In this document: positions 45,548 through 54,195 of the stretch, piece after piece
Layout: every line of letters starts with the position of its first letter
How positions within the stretch are numbered: position 1 is the stretch's first letter
Assembly: GCF_029267015.1 (NCBI RefSeq)
Contig: NZ_JARIEA010000045.1
Coordinates: forward strand, 43,770-107,769
Source of the DNA: Sporosarcina ureae
GTDB lineage: Bacteria > Bacillota > Bacilli > Bacillales_A > Planococcaceae
Direction: 5' to 3'
DNA length: 64,000 bases
Made by a program: the position numbers and the translations under genes
The notes under the pieces: model-generated
Seen by the model: only the letters and a program-made list of their open reading frames with translations
Databases searched by the model: none
Told to the model about the DNA's origin: nothing

Positions 45548-45566
45548 AAGTGTTGTACGTAATAGA

Positions 45567-45605
45567 ACAACCGCCACAGGGCTTTGTCCTGTGGCGGTTG
45601 TTTTT
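45567..45605 (+). terminator. Terminator of the APC permease gene
   Basis: ACAACCGCCACAGG (45567-45580) and CCTGTGGCGGTTGT (45588-45601), followed by TTTTT; a very stable 14-bp stem. Confidence 0.95.
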
Positions 45606-45655
45606 GTAAGGGAAGGATTGTGTTGGACGCTAGGCTGCGTTTCATCTACGTAAAA

Positions 45656-45682
45656 AAGCAGAGACATACTCAGTCTCTGCTT
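45656..45682 (-). terminator. Terminator of the DASS transporter gene
   Basis: AAGCAGAGAC and GTCTCTGCTT, then TTTTTT on the minus strand. Confidence 0.9.
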
Positions 45683-45697
45683 TCATTATGCCTAGTC

Positions 45698-47194
45698 TTA
45701 TAAAAGTCCAATCCACTGCCAGTAAGTCGCACTGAGTAACAAGATGAGCAAGTACCCAATGATCGTAAGCGGAACGCCTGTCTTTAGGAAATCCTTTACT
45801 GAGAAAGCCCCTGTCCCATATGCCAACATGTTCTGTGGCGCACTGACTGGAAGCAAGAACCCGAAACTGATGACGAACTGTTGAATCAAAACGAATCCGA
45901 CTTGATTGACATCTAGGGAAATCGTTGTTGCCAATGCAATAAATATCGGGATCAGTGCCGAGGACAAGCTCGTCGCACTGGCAAACCCGAGGTGAATCAA
46001 AATATTAAACAGTGATAGCAAAGCAATCGTTGCGAGTAATGGCATAGTATCTAAGCCCATCGCGCCGAACACTTTATCAGACAACCACTGCGCACCTGTT
46101 GTATCTAATAATAATGTACCCATTGAAATACCTACTGCGAAAACGACAATCGTTCCCCACGGAATCATTTGCTGAACGGTTTTCCAGTCGAATACACCGA
46201 TCTTCGGTGTCAGTAATATCGCAATGGCGACAATGGTGACAGTCGTTGTGTCAAATGGATGCAGTTTTTCTTCTGTAGCCCATAAGAAAAGTAAAGCAAC
46301 TGCAACGACAATTAAGCGTAGTTCGGAAGCTTTGATTTTGCCCAATTCTTTTAATTGGCCCTCAATCAATTCTTTACCACCTTCTACTACTTGTGTTTCT
46401 GGCTTAATAACCAATTTCATGATGAAGAATAAAGCAATCGACATCAGAATAGACCATGGAGCTGCATACAAGAACCAAGAACTCCACGCGACCGATACAC
46501 CAAATTCTTTCTCAATAAATCCGAGTGCCACCATATTCTGTGCAGCACCGGTTTTAATACCGACGTTCCAGATTGAAACGGATTGAACAGCCGTGATGAC
46601 GAGCAATGCTCCCAATCGACTGTTTGTTGGCAGTCCGAATGCTGCGACCATCCCAAGTAAAATGGGCACGACAGCACCTGCACGTGCCGTTGCACTTGGT
46701 ACGAAGAACGCCAAGACGATCGATACGACGATGGAACCAAAGATAATAGCACCCGTCTTAACGCCAACTTTCGATAGAATGAAAAGTGCTAATCTTTTAT
46801 GCAAGTTGGTCGTCTGCATGGCGGTTGCGAGGAACAATGCGGCCGCGACTAATGCGACAGCAGGGCTCGAGAATCCGGCCAATGCCATTCTCAAGGCGTT
46901 TTTCGTACCAAGCAGTTCCTCGGGGTTTTCCATATTTGGTGCGAGGCCGAGAAGTACTGCAGCTAAGCCGAGTATCATAGCTGCACTAACAGGATACGGT
47001 ACGGCTTCCGTCACCCATAAGATTACTGCGAAAGCTAGGATAGCTAGTGCTCTTTGTCCAACAACAGGTAGATCTGCCGGGTTAGGAAGTAAAACGATGG
47101 TTATGAGTGCGGCGAATGCCAAGAGTATCCATAATCCCTTTAGATTACGTTTCTGCTTCTCTGGCTGAGGAGCAACTTCTTGTGCAGTTGTCAA
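45698..47194 (-). CDS. DASS (SLC13) dicarboxylate/sodium symporter family transporter
   Basis: A 498-aa membrane protein of the divalent anion:Na+ symporter family. ILWVTEAVPYPVSAAMILGL is the N-terminal signature, ALAGFSSPAVALVAAALFLATAM includes the first re-entrant region, FFVPSATARAGAVVPI the SNT-like motif and LIHLGFASATSLSSALIPI the second repeat. B. subtilis relatives are the 2-oxoglutarate/malate type (YflS). The start is a TTG with AAAGGAATGAG upstream. It has its own terminator. Confidence 0.9.
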   Translation of the reverse strand: MTTAQEVAPQPEKQKRNLKGLWILLAFAALITIVLLPNPADLPVVGQRALAILAFAVILWVTEAVPYPVSAAMILGLAAVLLGLAPNMENPEELLGTKNALRMALAGFSSPAVALVAAALFLATAMQTTNLHKRLALFILSKVGVKTGAIIFGSIVVSIVLAFFVPSATARAGAVVPILLGMVAAFGLPTNSRLGALLVITAVQSVSIWNVGIKTGAAQNMVALGFIEKEFGVSVAWSSWFLYAAPWSILMSIALFFIMKLVIKPETQVVEGGKELIEGQLKELGKIKASELRLIVVAVALLFLWATEEKLHPFDTTTVTIVAIAILLTPKIGVFDWKTVQQMIPWGTIVVFAVGISMGTLLLDTTGAQWLSDKVFGAMGLDTMPLLATIALLSLFNILIHLGFASATSLSSALIPIFIALATTISLDVNQVGFVLIQQFVISFGFLLPVSAPQNMLAYGTGAFSVKDFLKTGVPLTIIGYLLILLLSATYWQWIGLL

Positions 47195-47561
47195 AAATAC
47201 TCATTCCTTTCTATATGTAGTTATTATTTATTATTACCCTAAATATTTCACAACTAACTGCGTTCGCGAAATATGTTGATAAAGGATATGAACATAAAAC
47301 GACAGGTTACTGTCGCACAGCTCTCTAGTCTAACACAGTGTGCGAACTTCACGCTACATATGCCTTATCCCTACGACTTTTCATCCTTTCACATACGCGT
47401 ACTCGCTATCCCTAAAACATGTGGTTTGGTTCGGAATACAAGTTTTATACACTAAAAAGACTATTAATAGAAGTTGATCACTTCTCACGACAGCTGAATA
47501 CTTATAATGCTTTCTATTGCTTTACATTTTCCAGCATGGAGATAATCGGTCTATCCCTCTA

Positions 47562-47589
47562 TTGACTTATTTTTCTGACGTGATAAAAT
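47562..47589 (+). promoter_or_regulatory. Promoter of the NhaC gene
   Basis: TTGACT (47562-47567), 16-bp spacer, TAAAAT (47584-47589); good SigA match. Initiation near 47597 leaves a leader of about 150 nt. Confidence 0.65.
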
Positions 47590-47683
47590 TCAAAACGGTA
47601 ACTATCTATATATGTAAAGAGCAATCTATTATATAATGAATCCATATCTTCCATGTTTTATTCGCAACAACAAAGAGACAGAG

Positions 47684-47725
47684 CGGAGTACTCCTTCGTC
47701 CTTTAAGAGGATGACAGGAGTTTTT
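47684..47725 (+). promoter_or_regulatory. Possible transcription attenuator in the nhaC leader
   Basis: ACTCCT (47690-47695) pairs with AGGAGT (47716-47721) around an inner GTCCT/AGGAT stem, followed by TTTTT. The preceding bases form GGAGTACTCC, an alternative pairing that would use up the left arm. This is a terminator/antiterminator layout, but no aptamer class was recognised. Confidence 0.45.
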
Positions 47726-47749
47726 CTACATTTACAGGGGGTCATGAGT

Positions 47750-49129
47750 ATGTTTCCAATTAAGGCGATTCATTCGCCAACCGTTAAAGCGTCGGTCATC
47801 CTGACTGTGCTAATCGTGGCGATGATCAGTGCTAGCATCATAGTATTTGATTCTGTACCACATGTTCCTATTTTATTTGCTATTCTTTTATTATTTGGCT
47901 ACGGATTATGGAAAAAGATTTCTTACAAAGAGTTGGAACGTGGTTTAGTAGAAGGGGCCAGTTCTGGAATGAGCGCGGTGTTCTTGTTCTTCTTCATCGG
48001 AGTTCTCGTGAGTAGCTGGATGATGGGTGGTACGATTCCAACCCTGATCTATGCTGGACTCCAAATCATTACGCCAACGTTTTTCTATGCCATCGTGTTC
48101 ATTGTCACGGCCATTATTGGCTTATCTGTCGGTAGTTCATTGACAACTGTCGCTACGATTGGTGTAGCATTTATCAGTATGGCGCATATTTTAGAGCTTT
48201 CTTTACCTATTGCGGCAGGTGCGATTGTCTCGGGCGCATTTTTCGGGGATAAGATGTCACCGTTGTCTGATACGACCAACTTGGCCTCTTCAATTGTCGG
48301 TGTAGACTTATTTGAACATATACGCAATATGGGATGGACAACAATTCCCGCGTTCTTCATCTCACTTATTCTATTTGGTGTGTTATCGCCTAATGTAACA
48401 TCAAGTGATTTTTCTACAATCGAGAAATACAGTGATGCACTAATTGGCACTAACTTAATACATTGGTATACGTTGATTCCTGTAGCCGTGCTGATCATTT
48501 TGACATTCGTCAAAGTACCAGCAATTTTGACGCTGGCTGTCAGTGCATTATCTGCTATTATCGTTGCCTATATCCACACATTTTATGGTGCATCTGAAGT
48601 ATTGAGTATTTTATTTAGTGGCTATGAAGGATCCACAGGCGTCGCAGTCGTGGATGAATTACTGTCTCGCAGTGACGGAATGGAAGGCATGATGTTCACG
48701 ATATCGCTTGTGTTGCTCGCACTTAGTATGGGCGGCATGCTGTTCACATTAGGAATTGTACAGTGCTTACTTGCGAAAATCGAAAGTGCATTACGTAAAG
48801 TGTCGTCAGTTATTTTGACGTCTGCACTTACTGCAATCGGCATCAACGTTTTAATCGGTGAGCAGTATTTATCTATCTTATTAACTGGTCAGGCCTTCCA
48901 ATCCAGTTATGAGAAGGTCGGATTGGCGAATAAAAACTTGAGCCGTGTAATGGAAGATGCAGGAACGGTCATCAATCCTCTTGTGCCATGGAGCGTAGCA
49001 GGGATTTTCATCACAACCGTACTCGATGTGCCAACAATTGCGTACTTACCGTTTGCGTTCTTCTGTTTATTGAGTCCAGTACTGACTGTATTATTCGGCT
49101 ACTTGGGCAAGACACTGACACGTATTTAA
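47750..49129 (+). CDS. nhaC: NhaC-family Na+/H+ antiporter
   Basis: About 459 aa with 11-13 transmembrane helices. The family blocks are FFFIGVLVSSWMMGGTIPTLIYAGL, VGSSLTTVATIGVAFISMA, IAAGAIVSGAFFGDKMSPLSDTTNLASS and LVPWSVAGIF. Sodium extrusion, or malate/lactate-Na+ exchange as in MleN, is expected. The start is set at 47750, 8 bp after AGGGGG; the ATG at 47744 is too close to that SD and an ATG at 47636 lies upstream of it. Confidence 0.9.
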   Translation: MFPIKAIHSPTVKASVILTVLIVAMISASIIVFDSVPHVPILFAILLLFGYGLWKKISYKELERGLVEGASSGMSAVFLFFFIGVLVSSWMMGGTIPTLIYAGLQIITPTFFYAIVFIVTAIIGLSVGSSLTTVATIGVAFISMAHILELSLPIAAGAIVSGAFFGDKMSPLSDTTNLASSIVGVDLFEHIRNMGWTTIPAFFISLILFGVLSPNVTSSDFSTIEKYSDALIGTNLIHWYTLIPVAVLIILTFVKVPAILTLAVSALSAIIVAYIHTFYGASEVLSILFSGYEGSTGVAVVDELLSRSDGMEGMMFTISLVLLALSMGGMLFTLGIVQCLLAKIESALRKVSSVILTSALTAIGINVLIGEQYLSILLTGQAFQSSYEKVGLANKNLSRVMEDAGTVINPLVPWSVAGIFITTVLDVPTIAYLPFAFFCLLSPVLTVLFGYLGKTLTRI

Positions 49130-49132
49130 CGA

Positions 49133-50083
49133 TTACGACATGATAATATCATCCTGTTGTTGATCAAGCCGCCTTATTTCCTCTTCAGAAGCTGCACGCT
49201 TTCTTGTTAGTTGGTCCTGTAGACGCCGGACATCTTGCAGGACTGCATGCAGCTTCTTTTTTGCATCCGTAATACGTGTATGAACCATCCAATCAGAGAA
49301 GATGTTATCAAAAAACACATCTGTAAATGTAAAGATGTCATTTTGATTCACTTGGAATGAATCGGTCGCCGCATCTTGAACATCCATAAGCTCCGTTTCG
49401 TAATGACGTAGTGCGCGCTGAGCTTGTTGTACCAAATCATCAGAGCTATTGATTTCAGAGTACTTGAGTGCGGAGACGAATATTCCTCCGCCTAAAAAAG
49501 TATCCCACATCGATATACCTTCTGCTGAATCTAATTTTTTCATCGCACCATCCAGTGCGCGTTTTGCTTTTTCTCCAGCTTCTAGTGCTTCGTCAATTTC
49601 ACGCACCATCGCGAATACTCGCACCCGATCGTCCGCTATTTTCTGTAGTGTTTGATTGGCCACTGAATCATTCATACGGATCCACGCCTCTTTTTCTCTC
49701 AGTAAATCCTCCCAGTCTTCCACAATGTACATGAAGTCAGGATGTTCTAGCTTCTTTCGTAAGTCTTGCTCTTCTTCTGCCAAGTCTATGACGTTCTTTT
49801 CCGCTTCGTTAAACTTCAATTCTGCTTGAGCAGCTTCTTCAATTTCTTTTTTCATTTTTTCATCCCACGTACCTGTCCATTCACTAATTTTATTGGCGAA
49901 TGAAAATTTACCCAACTTCATAACATCTTGTTGCTCTTTTGTCAGCTGTCGGTGAAGTTGATCACGTGTTTTCTTCATAGCAAGTAGTTTTTCACTTGTC
50001 TGTTCCAAACGTTTGATCAGTCGTCTATGATTCATTCTTTTTTCTTGTAAAGTATATTGTCTTTCGTGAATATCTTGTCTCAT
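49133..50083 (-). CDS. Cytoplasmic coiled-coil protein of unknown function
   Basis: About 316 aa, not assigned to any family I can name. Long, highly charged helices dominate (about residues 1-125, 165-200 and 255-316) with heptad-like spacing and no signal peptide. A middle stretch, ISMWDTFLGGGIFVSALKYSEI, is the only hydrophobic part and may be a short helical hairpin. The start is the ATG at 50083, 8 bp after AAGGAG; an upstream ATG at 50167 would add 28 residues without an SD. It is convergent with nhaC (4 bp apart) and divergent from the DUF421 gene. Confidence 0.75.
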   Translation of the reverse strand: MRQDIHERQYTLQEKRMNHRRLIKRLEQTSEKLLAMKKTRDQLHRQLTKEQQDVMKLGKFSFANKISEWTGTWDEKMKKEIEEAAQAELKFNEAEKNVIDLAEEEQDLRKKLEHPDFMYIVEDWEDLLREKEAWIRMNDSVANQTLQKIADDRVRVFAMVREIDEALEAGEKAKRALDGAMKKLDSAEGISMWDTFLGGGIFVSALKYSEINSSDDLVQQAQRALRHYETELMDVQDAATDSFQVNQNDIFTFTDVFFDNIFSDWMVHTRITDAKKKLHAVLQDVRRLQDQLTRKRAASEEEIRRLDQQQDDIIMS

Positions 50084-50200
50084 ATTCATCACTCCTTTAT
50101 TGTTATACGGAGATACATTGAATAAGGATTCACAATCTTCACACATACTCTGTAGAGATTTTCTCATACTAAAGAAAACTTCCGAGAAGGTGTGTGTATA

Positions 50201-50815
50201 ATGGATTTCGATTCAACTTGGAAAGCGGTACTCATTATCGTGACGGGAATAGTCCTTTTGCATATTTCCGGACGCAAGTCGATATCGCAAATGACGATTG
50301 GTCAAACCGTATTGATGATTGCGGTTGGTACATTATTAATTCAACCCGTAGCGAGTAAAAATTTATGGCAAACTCTTTTGCTTTCATTTATTTTAGTACT
50401 GACACTTTTTTCATTTGAACTATTGGCATTGAAGTGGAATTTTTTCGAAGGGATTTTACGGGGAAGATCAAAAGTCGTAATTGAAAATGGAATTCTTAAA
50501 GTATCTACCATGAAAAAACTCCGCTTAACTGTGGATGAATTAGAAATGCATTTACGGCAAAATAGTATCGAAAGAATTGACGATGTAAAATGGGCGACGA
50601 TCGAAATGAGTGGACAGCTCGGCTATGTTTTAATCAACCGCAAGCAATACGCAACAAAAGAAGATATTGCAAGACTTCAGCTGACGTTAGAAGAAATGAG
50701 CAGACAACTGAATCTCGATCACCCCATTTCCCTAGAGACCAAGCCGATCATTGAGAGTTCCAATCTATTTACAGAAATAGAACACCCCACTTCCGTGCCA
50801 AAATTCCTTGAATAA
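50201..50815 (+). CDS. DUF421 (YetF/YkjA-type) membrane protein
   Basis: About 204 aa: three transmembrane helices (about 8-25, 35-52 and 58-78) followed by the soluble DUF421 domain, with the typical RGRSKVVIENGIL and the ELEMHLRQNSIERIDDVKWATIEMSGQLGY block. Members occur in Bacillus spores and vegetative cells; function is not established. ATG 50201 follows GAGAAGGTG; an in-frame GTG at 50192 overlaps that site. A 39-codon gene follows 69 bp downstream. Confidence 0.87.
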   Translation: MDFDSTWKAVLIIVTGIVLLHISGRKSISQMTIGQTVLMIAVGTLLIQPVASKNLWQTLLLSFILVLTLFSFELLALKWNFFEGILRGRSKVVIENGILKVSTMKKLRLTVDELEMHLRQNSIERIDDVKWATIEMSGQLGYVLINRKQYATKEDIARLQLTLEEMSRQLNLDHPISLETKPIIESSNLFTEIEHPTSVPKFLE

Positions 50816-50884
50816 AAGTTTAATGAGCGAGTTAACGGGGGAAGTTACTTATAACAACTCCAAAACCGAGAGGAAGAAAAGCAT

Positions 50885-51004
50885 ATGATTAGAGTAATTA
50901 AAAAGTTAGTAAAATGGGGAATGGTGTTATATCCTGTAGTAAAAACAGTAATGAACGAAAAGAAAAAGAAAGAGGCTTATTCAGGCGCTAAAGGGCGTAG
51001 ATAA
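50885..51004 (+). CDS. Small basic protein, 39 aa
   Basis: A complete short ORF: ATG at 50885 preceded by GAGGAAG (8 bp), TAA at 51002-51004. It begins MIRVIKKLVKWGMVLYPVV, an amphipathic or single membrane-spanning helix with a PVVK kink, and ends in a very basic tail rich in Lys and Arg. It lies just after the DUF421 gene and before a terminator, so it is probably cotranscribed. Membrane association is inferred from composition only. Confidence 0.65.
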   Translation: MIRVIKKLVKWGMVLYPVVKTVMNEKKKKEAYSGAKGRR

Positions 51005-51015
51005 AGCACAAACCT

Positions 51016-51053
51016 ACCAGAAGGAAGATCTAAATCTTTCATCTGGTTTTTTT
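51016..51053 (+). terminator. Terminator after the small basic protein
   Basis: ACCAGAAGGAAGA and TCTTTCATCTGGT pair imperfectly and are followed by TTTTTTT. Confidence 0.75.
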
Positions 51054-51224
51054 ATTATAATAAAAAAGTTAAATTTATTTATAAAAAACGGTTTATTTTC
51101 TCCCGTAAAAGAGTATACTAAGATAAGAGGATTTTTTTCTGACCACTTTTTTCCTCACTATTGTTTGAACCCCAAACAAAAAGCTCCTGGTACACTAGAT
51201 TACCTACGGAGGAGAATTTAACAC

Positions 51225-51821
51225 ATGCATTGGTACAACAAATTAAAAGAGTATTTTCCGATTGAAGAGATGAAGTCACAGGAACATATGGAGACATTAC
51301 TGAATGACAAGGGCAATGTCTACTATAAAGAGGAAGGTCCGAAGCACGTATTAATGTACGTCGAGACAGAAGACTTCGTTTTCGTTGACTATCTTTTCGT
51401 ATCTTCAGCCGCACGTGGTGAAGGGTTAGGAAAAAAACTATTGGATTCGTTGAAAACCAAGAACAAACCTATTTTACTGGAAGTTGAACCAGTAGACGAA
51501 TCAGAACCAGATACTGAGAAACGACTGAAGTTCTATGCACGTGAAGACTTCACGCACGCACGGAATATTGGTTATAACCGTCGTTCATTGGCAACTGGTG
51601 AACAAACAATCCTCGAAATTCTATACTGGGCACCCCCGCAGTCTTCAAAAGCGGATGAACAAGAAGTATTCAGCGCGATGAAAACAACCTACGAAGAAAT
51701 TCACACCTACAAAGACCAAGATTTCTATGGAGATTCATACGATCCGACTGACAAGGTTCTTCAATATCAAGCAAAACCAAAAAAGAATATTTTAGAAGCT
51801 TTCACAACAGTGAGCGTGTGA
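51225..51821 (+). CDS. GNAT-family N-acetyltransferase
   Basis: A 198-aa protein. The acetyl-CoA site is motif A, VDYLFVSSAARGEGLGKKLLDSL (R-G-x-G-L-G), followed by ILLEVEP and the ERLKFYAREDF-like KRLKFYAREDF of motif B. The C-terminal 60 residues are specific to this group. GGAGGAG lies 10 bp before the ATG. The acceptor substrate is unknown. Confidence 0.85.
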   Translation: MHWYNKLKEYFPIEEMKSQEHMETLLNDKGNVYYKEEGPKHVLMYVETEDFVFVDYLFVSSAARGEGLGKKLLDSLKTKNKPILLEVEPVDESEPDTEKRLKFYAREDFTHARNIGYNRRSLATGEQTILEILYWAPPQSSKADEQEVFSAMKTTYEEIHTYKDQDFYGDSYDPTDKVLQYQAKPKKNILEAFTTVSV

Positions 51822-51825
51822 TGAG

Positions 51826-51855
51826 AAGCCGGTCTTTCATAGACCGGCTTTTTTG
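51826..51855 (+). terminator. Terminator of the GNAT gene
   Basis: AAGCCGGTCT and AGACCGGCTT around TTCAT, followed by T6. Confidence 0.92.
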
Positions 51856-51912
51856 TATAATTTTTTGTTCAACTTTCCTTGTTAAAATTACTGCCTTAAA
51901 ACAATAAAAAGT

Positions 51913-51944
51913 AAGTGACATCAGAATATTCTCAGATGTCACTT
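51913..51944 (-). terminator. Probable terminator of the TRAP/catabolic operon
   Basis: AAGTGACATC (51913-51922) and GATGTCACTT (51935-51944), with ACTTTTTATT following on the minus strand. It is 240 bp beyond the dctM stop; no gene lies between, only the operator-like site at 52115-52130. Confidence 0.65.
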
Positions 51945-52114
51945 GCTTATATAAACTTATTCTATTTTCGTTAATAGAATCAAACTGTACATTCTACGCA
52001 CAAAAGCTGTAAAACTGTAGTAACTAGAGCTTTCATATAGATTAGCACAACTAATAGATCAATTAACCCCATACTACTAACACTCAGTTCAAATATACTT
52101 CTTAATCTATACTT

Positions 52115-52130
52115 GGAAATACGTATTCCC
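52115..52130. promoter_or_regulatory. LacI-type operator-like palindrome downstream of the cluster
   Basis: GGAAATACGTATTCCC contains the AATACGTATT core found at 60097-60110 and 62001-62012. It lies 55 bp beyond the last gene of the cluster. Confidence 0.6.
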
Positions 52131-52184
52131 ATTACCAAGTCAGATATCAATATGACCTAATTTAGCTGCTTATATCATATTAAG

Positions 52185-53474
52185 TTACACTGGCACGCCT
52201 AAGAACTTTGGAATGAATAAAGTTATTTGTGGTAAAAACGTCACTAATAACAAGACTACAATCATGACTAGAATCCATGGCATAATTGCCCTGGCCAATA
52301 GATCAAACTTTATACCACTTACTTGACTAGCCATAAAGAGATTAGCACCAACAGGTGGTGTTATAAATCCAATAGCTAAGTTTAAGATCATAATTAAACC
52401 AAAATGAGTAGGATTTACACCAATAGCTGTTACAACCGGTAACAAAACTGGCACCAAAATGATAATTGCTGCGTTCGTCTCCATAAATGTACCTACAATT
52501 AAAAGCAATACATTTATAGCCAACAAAATCATAATTTCATTCGAAGTTAGATCTAAAATAAAATTAGCAATAGTCGTTGGCACTTGAGTTATCGTTAATA
52601 TTTTGCCGAATCCTGATGACATTCCAATAATTATTAACACAGCCGCACATAGCATACTAGCGTTAAATGCAATAAACGGTAATTCCTTAATCTTAATCTC
52701 TTTGTAAATGAATGTACTTACTAAGATTCCATACACACAGGCAACCGCCGCTGCTTCCGTTGGTGTAAAGACTCCTCCGTATATTCCTCCTAAAATAATG
52801 ACAGGAATCAATAATGCTGGAATAGCATCTAAAAATATTTTCACTACATCCATTAATGTGTATTTTACAGAATCCCCTTTATAACCATTACGATTTGAAA
52901 TAAATAACGTAAATATGATCAATGCTAATCCCACTAGAAGACCGGGTCCAATTCCTGCACTAAACATACCCGTAACAGAAACACCCGCAGCTACAGCATA
53001 AATAATCATCGTGATACTAGGCGGAATTAAAGTTCCTACCGTTCCTGCTGTTGCGACCAATGCCCCTGCGAATGCTTTATCATAATTCTTCGCAACCATC
53101 GCCGGAATCATCATTGTTCCAATAGCTGCTACTGTAGCAGATCCTGTACCTGAAATTGCTGCAAAGAATAGTGATGCTACTATTGCAACGATACCTAAAC
53201 CGCCGGTAAATCGTCCAAAAAACACACTGGTAAGATTCAGTAGCCTTTTGGAGATTCCTCCCCTGCCCATTATATCTCCTGCAAATGTGAATAATGGAAC
53301 AGCCATCAATGGAAACGAATTCAGACCCTGAATCATTGTTTGCGTAAATGCTTCCACACTAATTGGGTTTTGTACCAATATTGTAACCAAAGCAGATAAT
53401 CCCAATGAAACGGCAATCGGTAAGGAGAGTAGTAAGAATAAAATGAATGAACCGAACAGTAATAGTGTTGTCAT
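52185..53474 (-). CDS. dctM: TRAP transporter large permease (DctM)
   Basis: A 429-aa membrane protein with about 12 helices and the DctM signature regions FPLMAVPLFTFAGDIMGRGGIS and AISGTGSATVAAIGTMMIPAM. It forms the sodium-coupled translocation channel with DctQ. It overlaps dctQ by 4 bp and is the last gene of the cluster. The substrate is set by the binding protein and is unknown. Confidence 0.95.
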   Translation of the reverse strand: MTTLLLFGSFILFLLLSLPIAVSLGLSALVTILVQNPISVEAFTQTMIQGLNSFPLMAVPLFTFAGDIMGRGGISKRLLNLTSVFFGRFTGGLGIVAIVASLFFAAISGTGSATVAAIGTMMIPAMVAKNYDKAFAGALVATAGTVGTLIPPSITMIIYAVAAGVSVTGMFSAGIGPGLLVGLALIIFTLFISNRNGYKGDSVKYTLMDVVKIFLDAIPALLIPVIILGGIYGGVFTPTEAAAVACVYGILVSTFIYKEIKIKELPFIAFNASMLCAAVLIIIGMSSGFGKILTITQVPTTIANFILDLTSNEIMILLAINVLLLIVGTFMETNAAIIILVPVLLPVVTAIGVNPTHFGLIMILNLAIGFITPPVGANLFMASQVSGIKFDLLARAIMPWILVMIVVLLLVTFLPQITLFIPKFLGVPV

Positions 53475-54043
53475 ATCTTCTCCTCCAGCTTCTCCGTCAT
53501 TGCGTTAGTTAGAATGTTATTATTTTCACTGTGTATACCACCTATATTTTCGAAAATATCAATCGACGAGTTAAAGTGTTTAAACTTCCATACAAGTCCC
53601 TGAATTAATCTGATAAACATTAGTGCAAATCCAATAAGTCCAGCGCCATATACGATATTCATGGAAATGTCTATCGTTACCGCCTTATCCTTGAACAAGA
53701 TAACAGATTGGCATATCTTCCATGCTGACCAGAATATGATTCCTGAAAATAGTAGAAATAATATATCCACAAAAATCATGACAATCTTTCGTGTTTTTGT
53801 TTTCAATCTATCCAGTAAAAAAGTGATTTTAATATGACTTTGCCTTCTTGTTGTGTATGAGAAGCTAAAATACATTAACCATATAAATATAAATCTCGAT
53901 ATTTCTTCAGCGCCTGCTATTCCCGTATTGAAAACAAATCTAAGTATCACTTGTAGGGTAACTAACCCCATCATGAGATAGAATAAGATCGTGATCAAAA
54001 TAGGTTCAAAATTATTGTCAACCCATGAGATAGTCTTTTTCAT
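53471..54043 (-). CDS. dctQ: TRAP transporter small permease (DctQ)
   Basis: A 190-aa protein with four transmembrane helices (about 15-35, 48-65, 87-108 and 130-150) and the DctQ motif EEISRFIFIWLMYFSFSYTTRR. The cytoplasmic tail after residue 160 is longer than usual. GAGGAG precedes the ATG. It is separated from dctP by 152 bp containing a terminator-like hairpin. Confidence 0.92.
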   Translation of the reverse strand: MKKTISWVDNNFEPILITILFYLMMGLVTLQVILRFVFNTGIAGAEEISRFIFIWLMYFSFSYTTRRQSHIKITFLLDRLKTKTRKIVMIFVDILFLLFSGIIFWSAWKICQSVILFKDKAVTIDISMNIVYGAGLIGFALMFIRLIQGLVWKFKHFNSSIDIFENIGGIHSENNNILTNAMTEKLEEKI

Positions 54044-54150
54044 ATGTACAACTCCTCGCTATTAATTAAATTACGTTCCAAATAAACTTTGGGTTTAACC
54101 TTTTTATATCTTTGAATTCATTATATTCATAGGTCATATAATTAAAAATA

Positions 54151-54189
54151 ACTATGATGACATCTATCATACTCTTTAGTCATCATAGT
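54151..54189 (-). terminator. Attenuating hairpin between dctP and dctQ
   Basis: ACTATGATGAC (54151-54161) and GTCATCATAGT (54179-54189) are a perfect 11-bp inverted repeat, followed on the minus strand by TATTTTT. It probably terminates part of the transcripts so that binding protein exceeds membrane subunits. Confidence 0.7.
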
Positions 54190-54195
54190 CATCAT

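Larger units (their letters stand above)
47195..47749 (+). other. Gene-free stretch with promoter and attenuator-like leader
   Basis: 555 bp between the divergent DASS and NhaC genes. It carries the promoter at 47562-47589 and a leader of about 150 nt that ends in a hairpin with T-run (47690-47725). The left 350 bp hold no gene I can support. Confidence 0.6.

Noticed and set aside
46593..47168. Plus-strand frame of 191 codons over the DASS transporter
   Set aside because: Mirror of a membrane protein gene; no SD or known domain.
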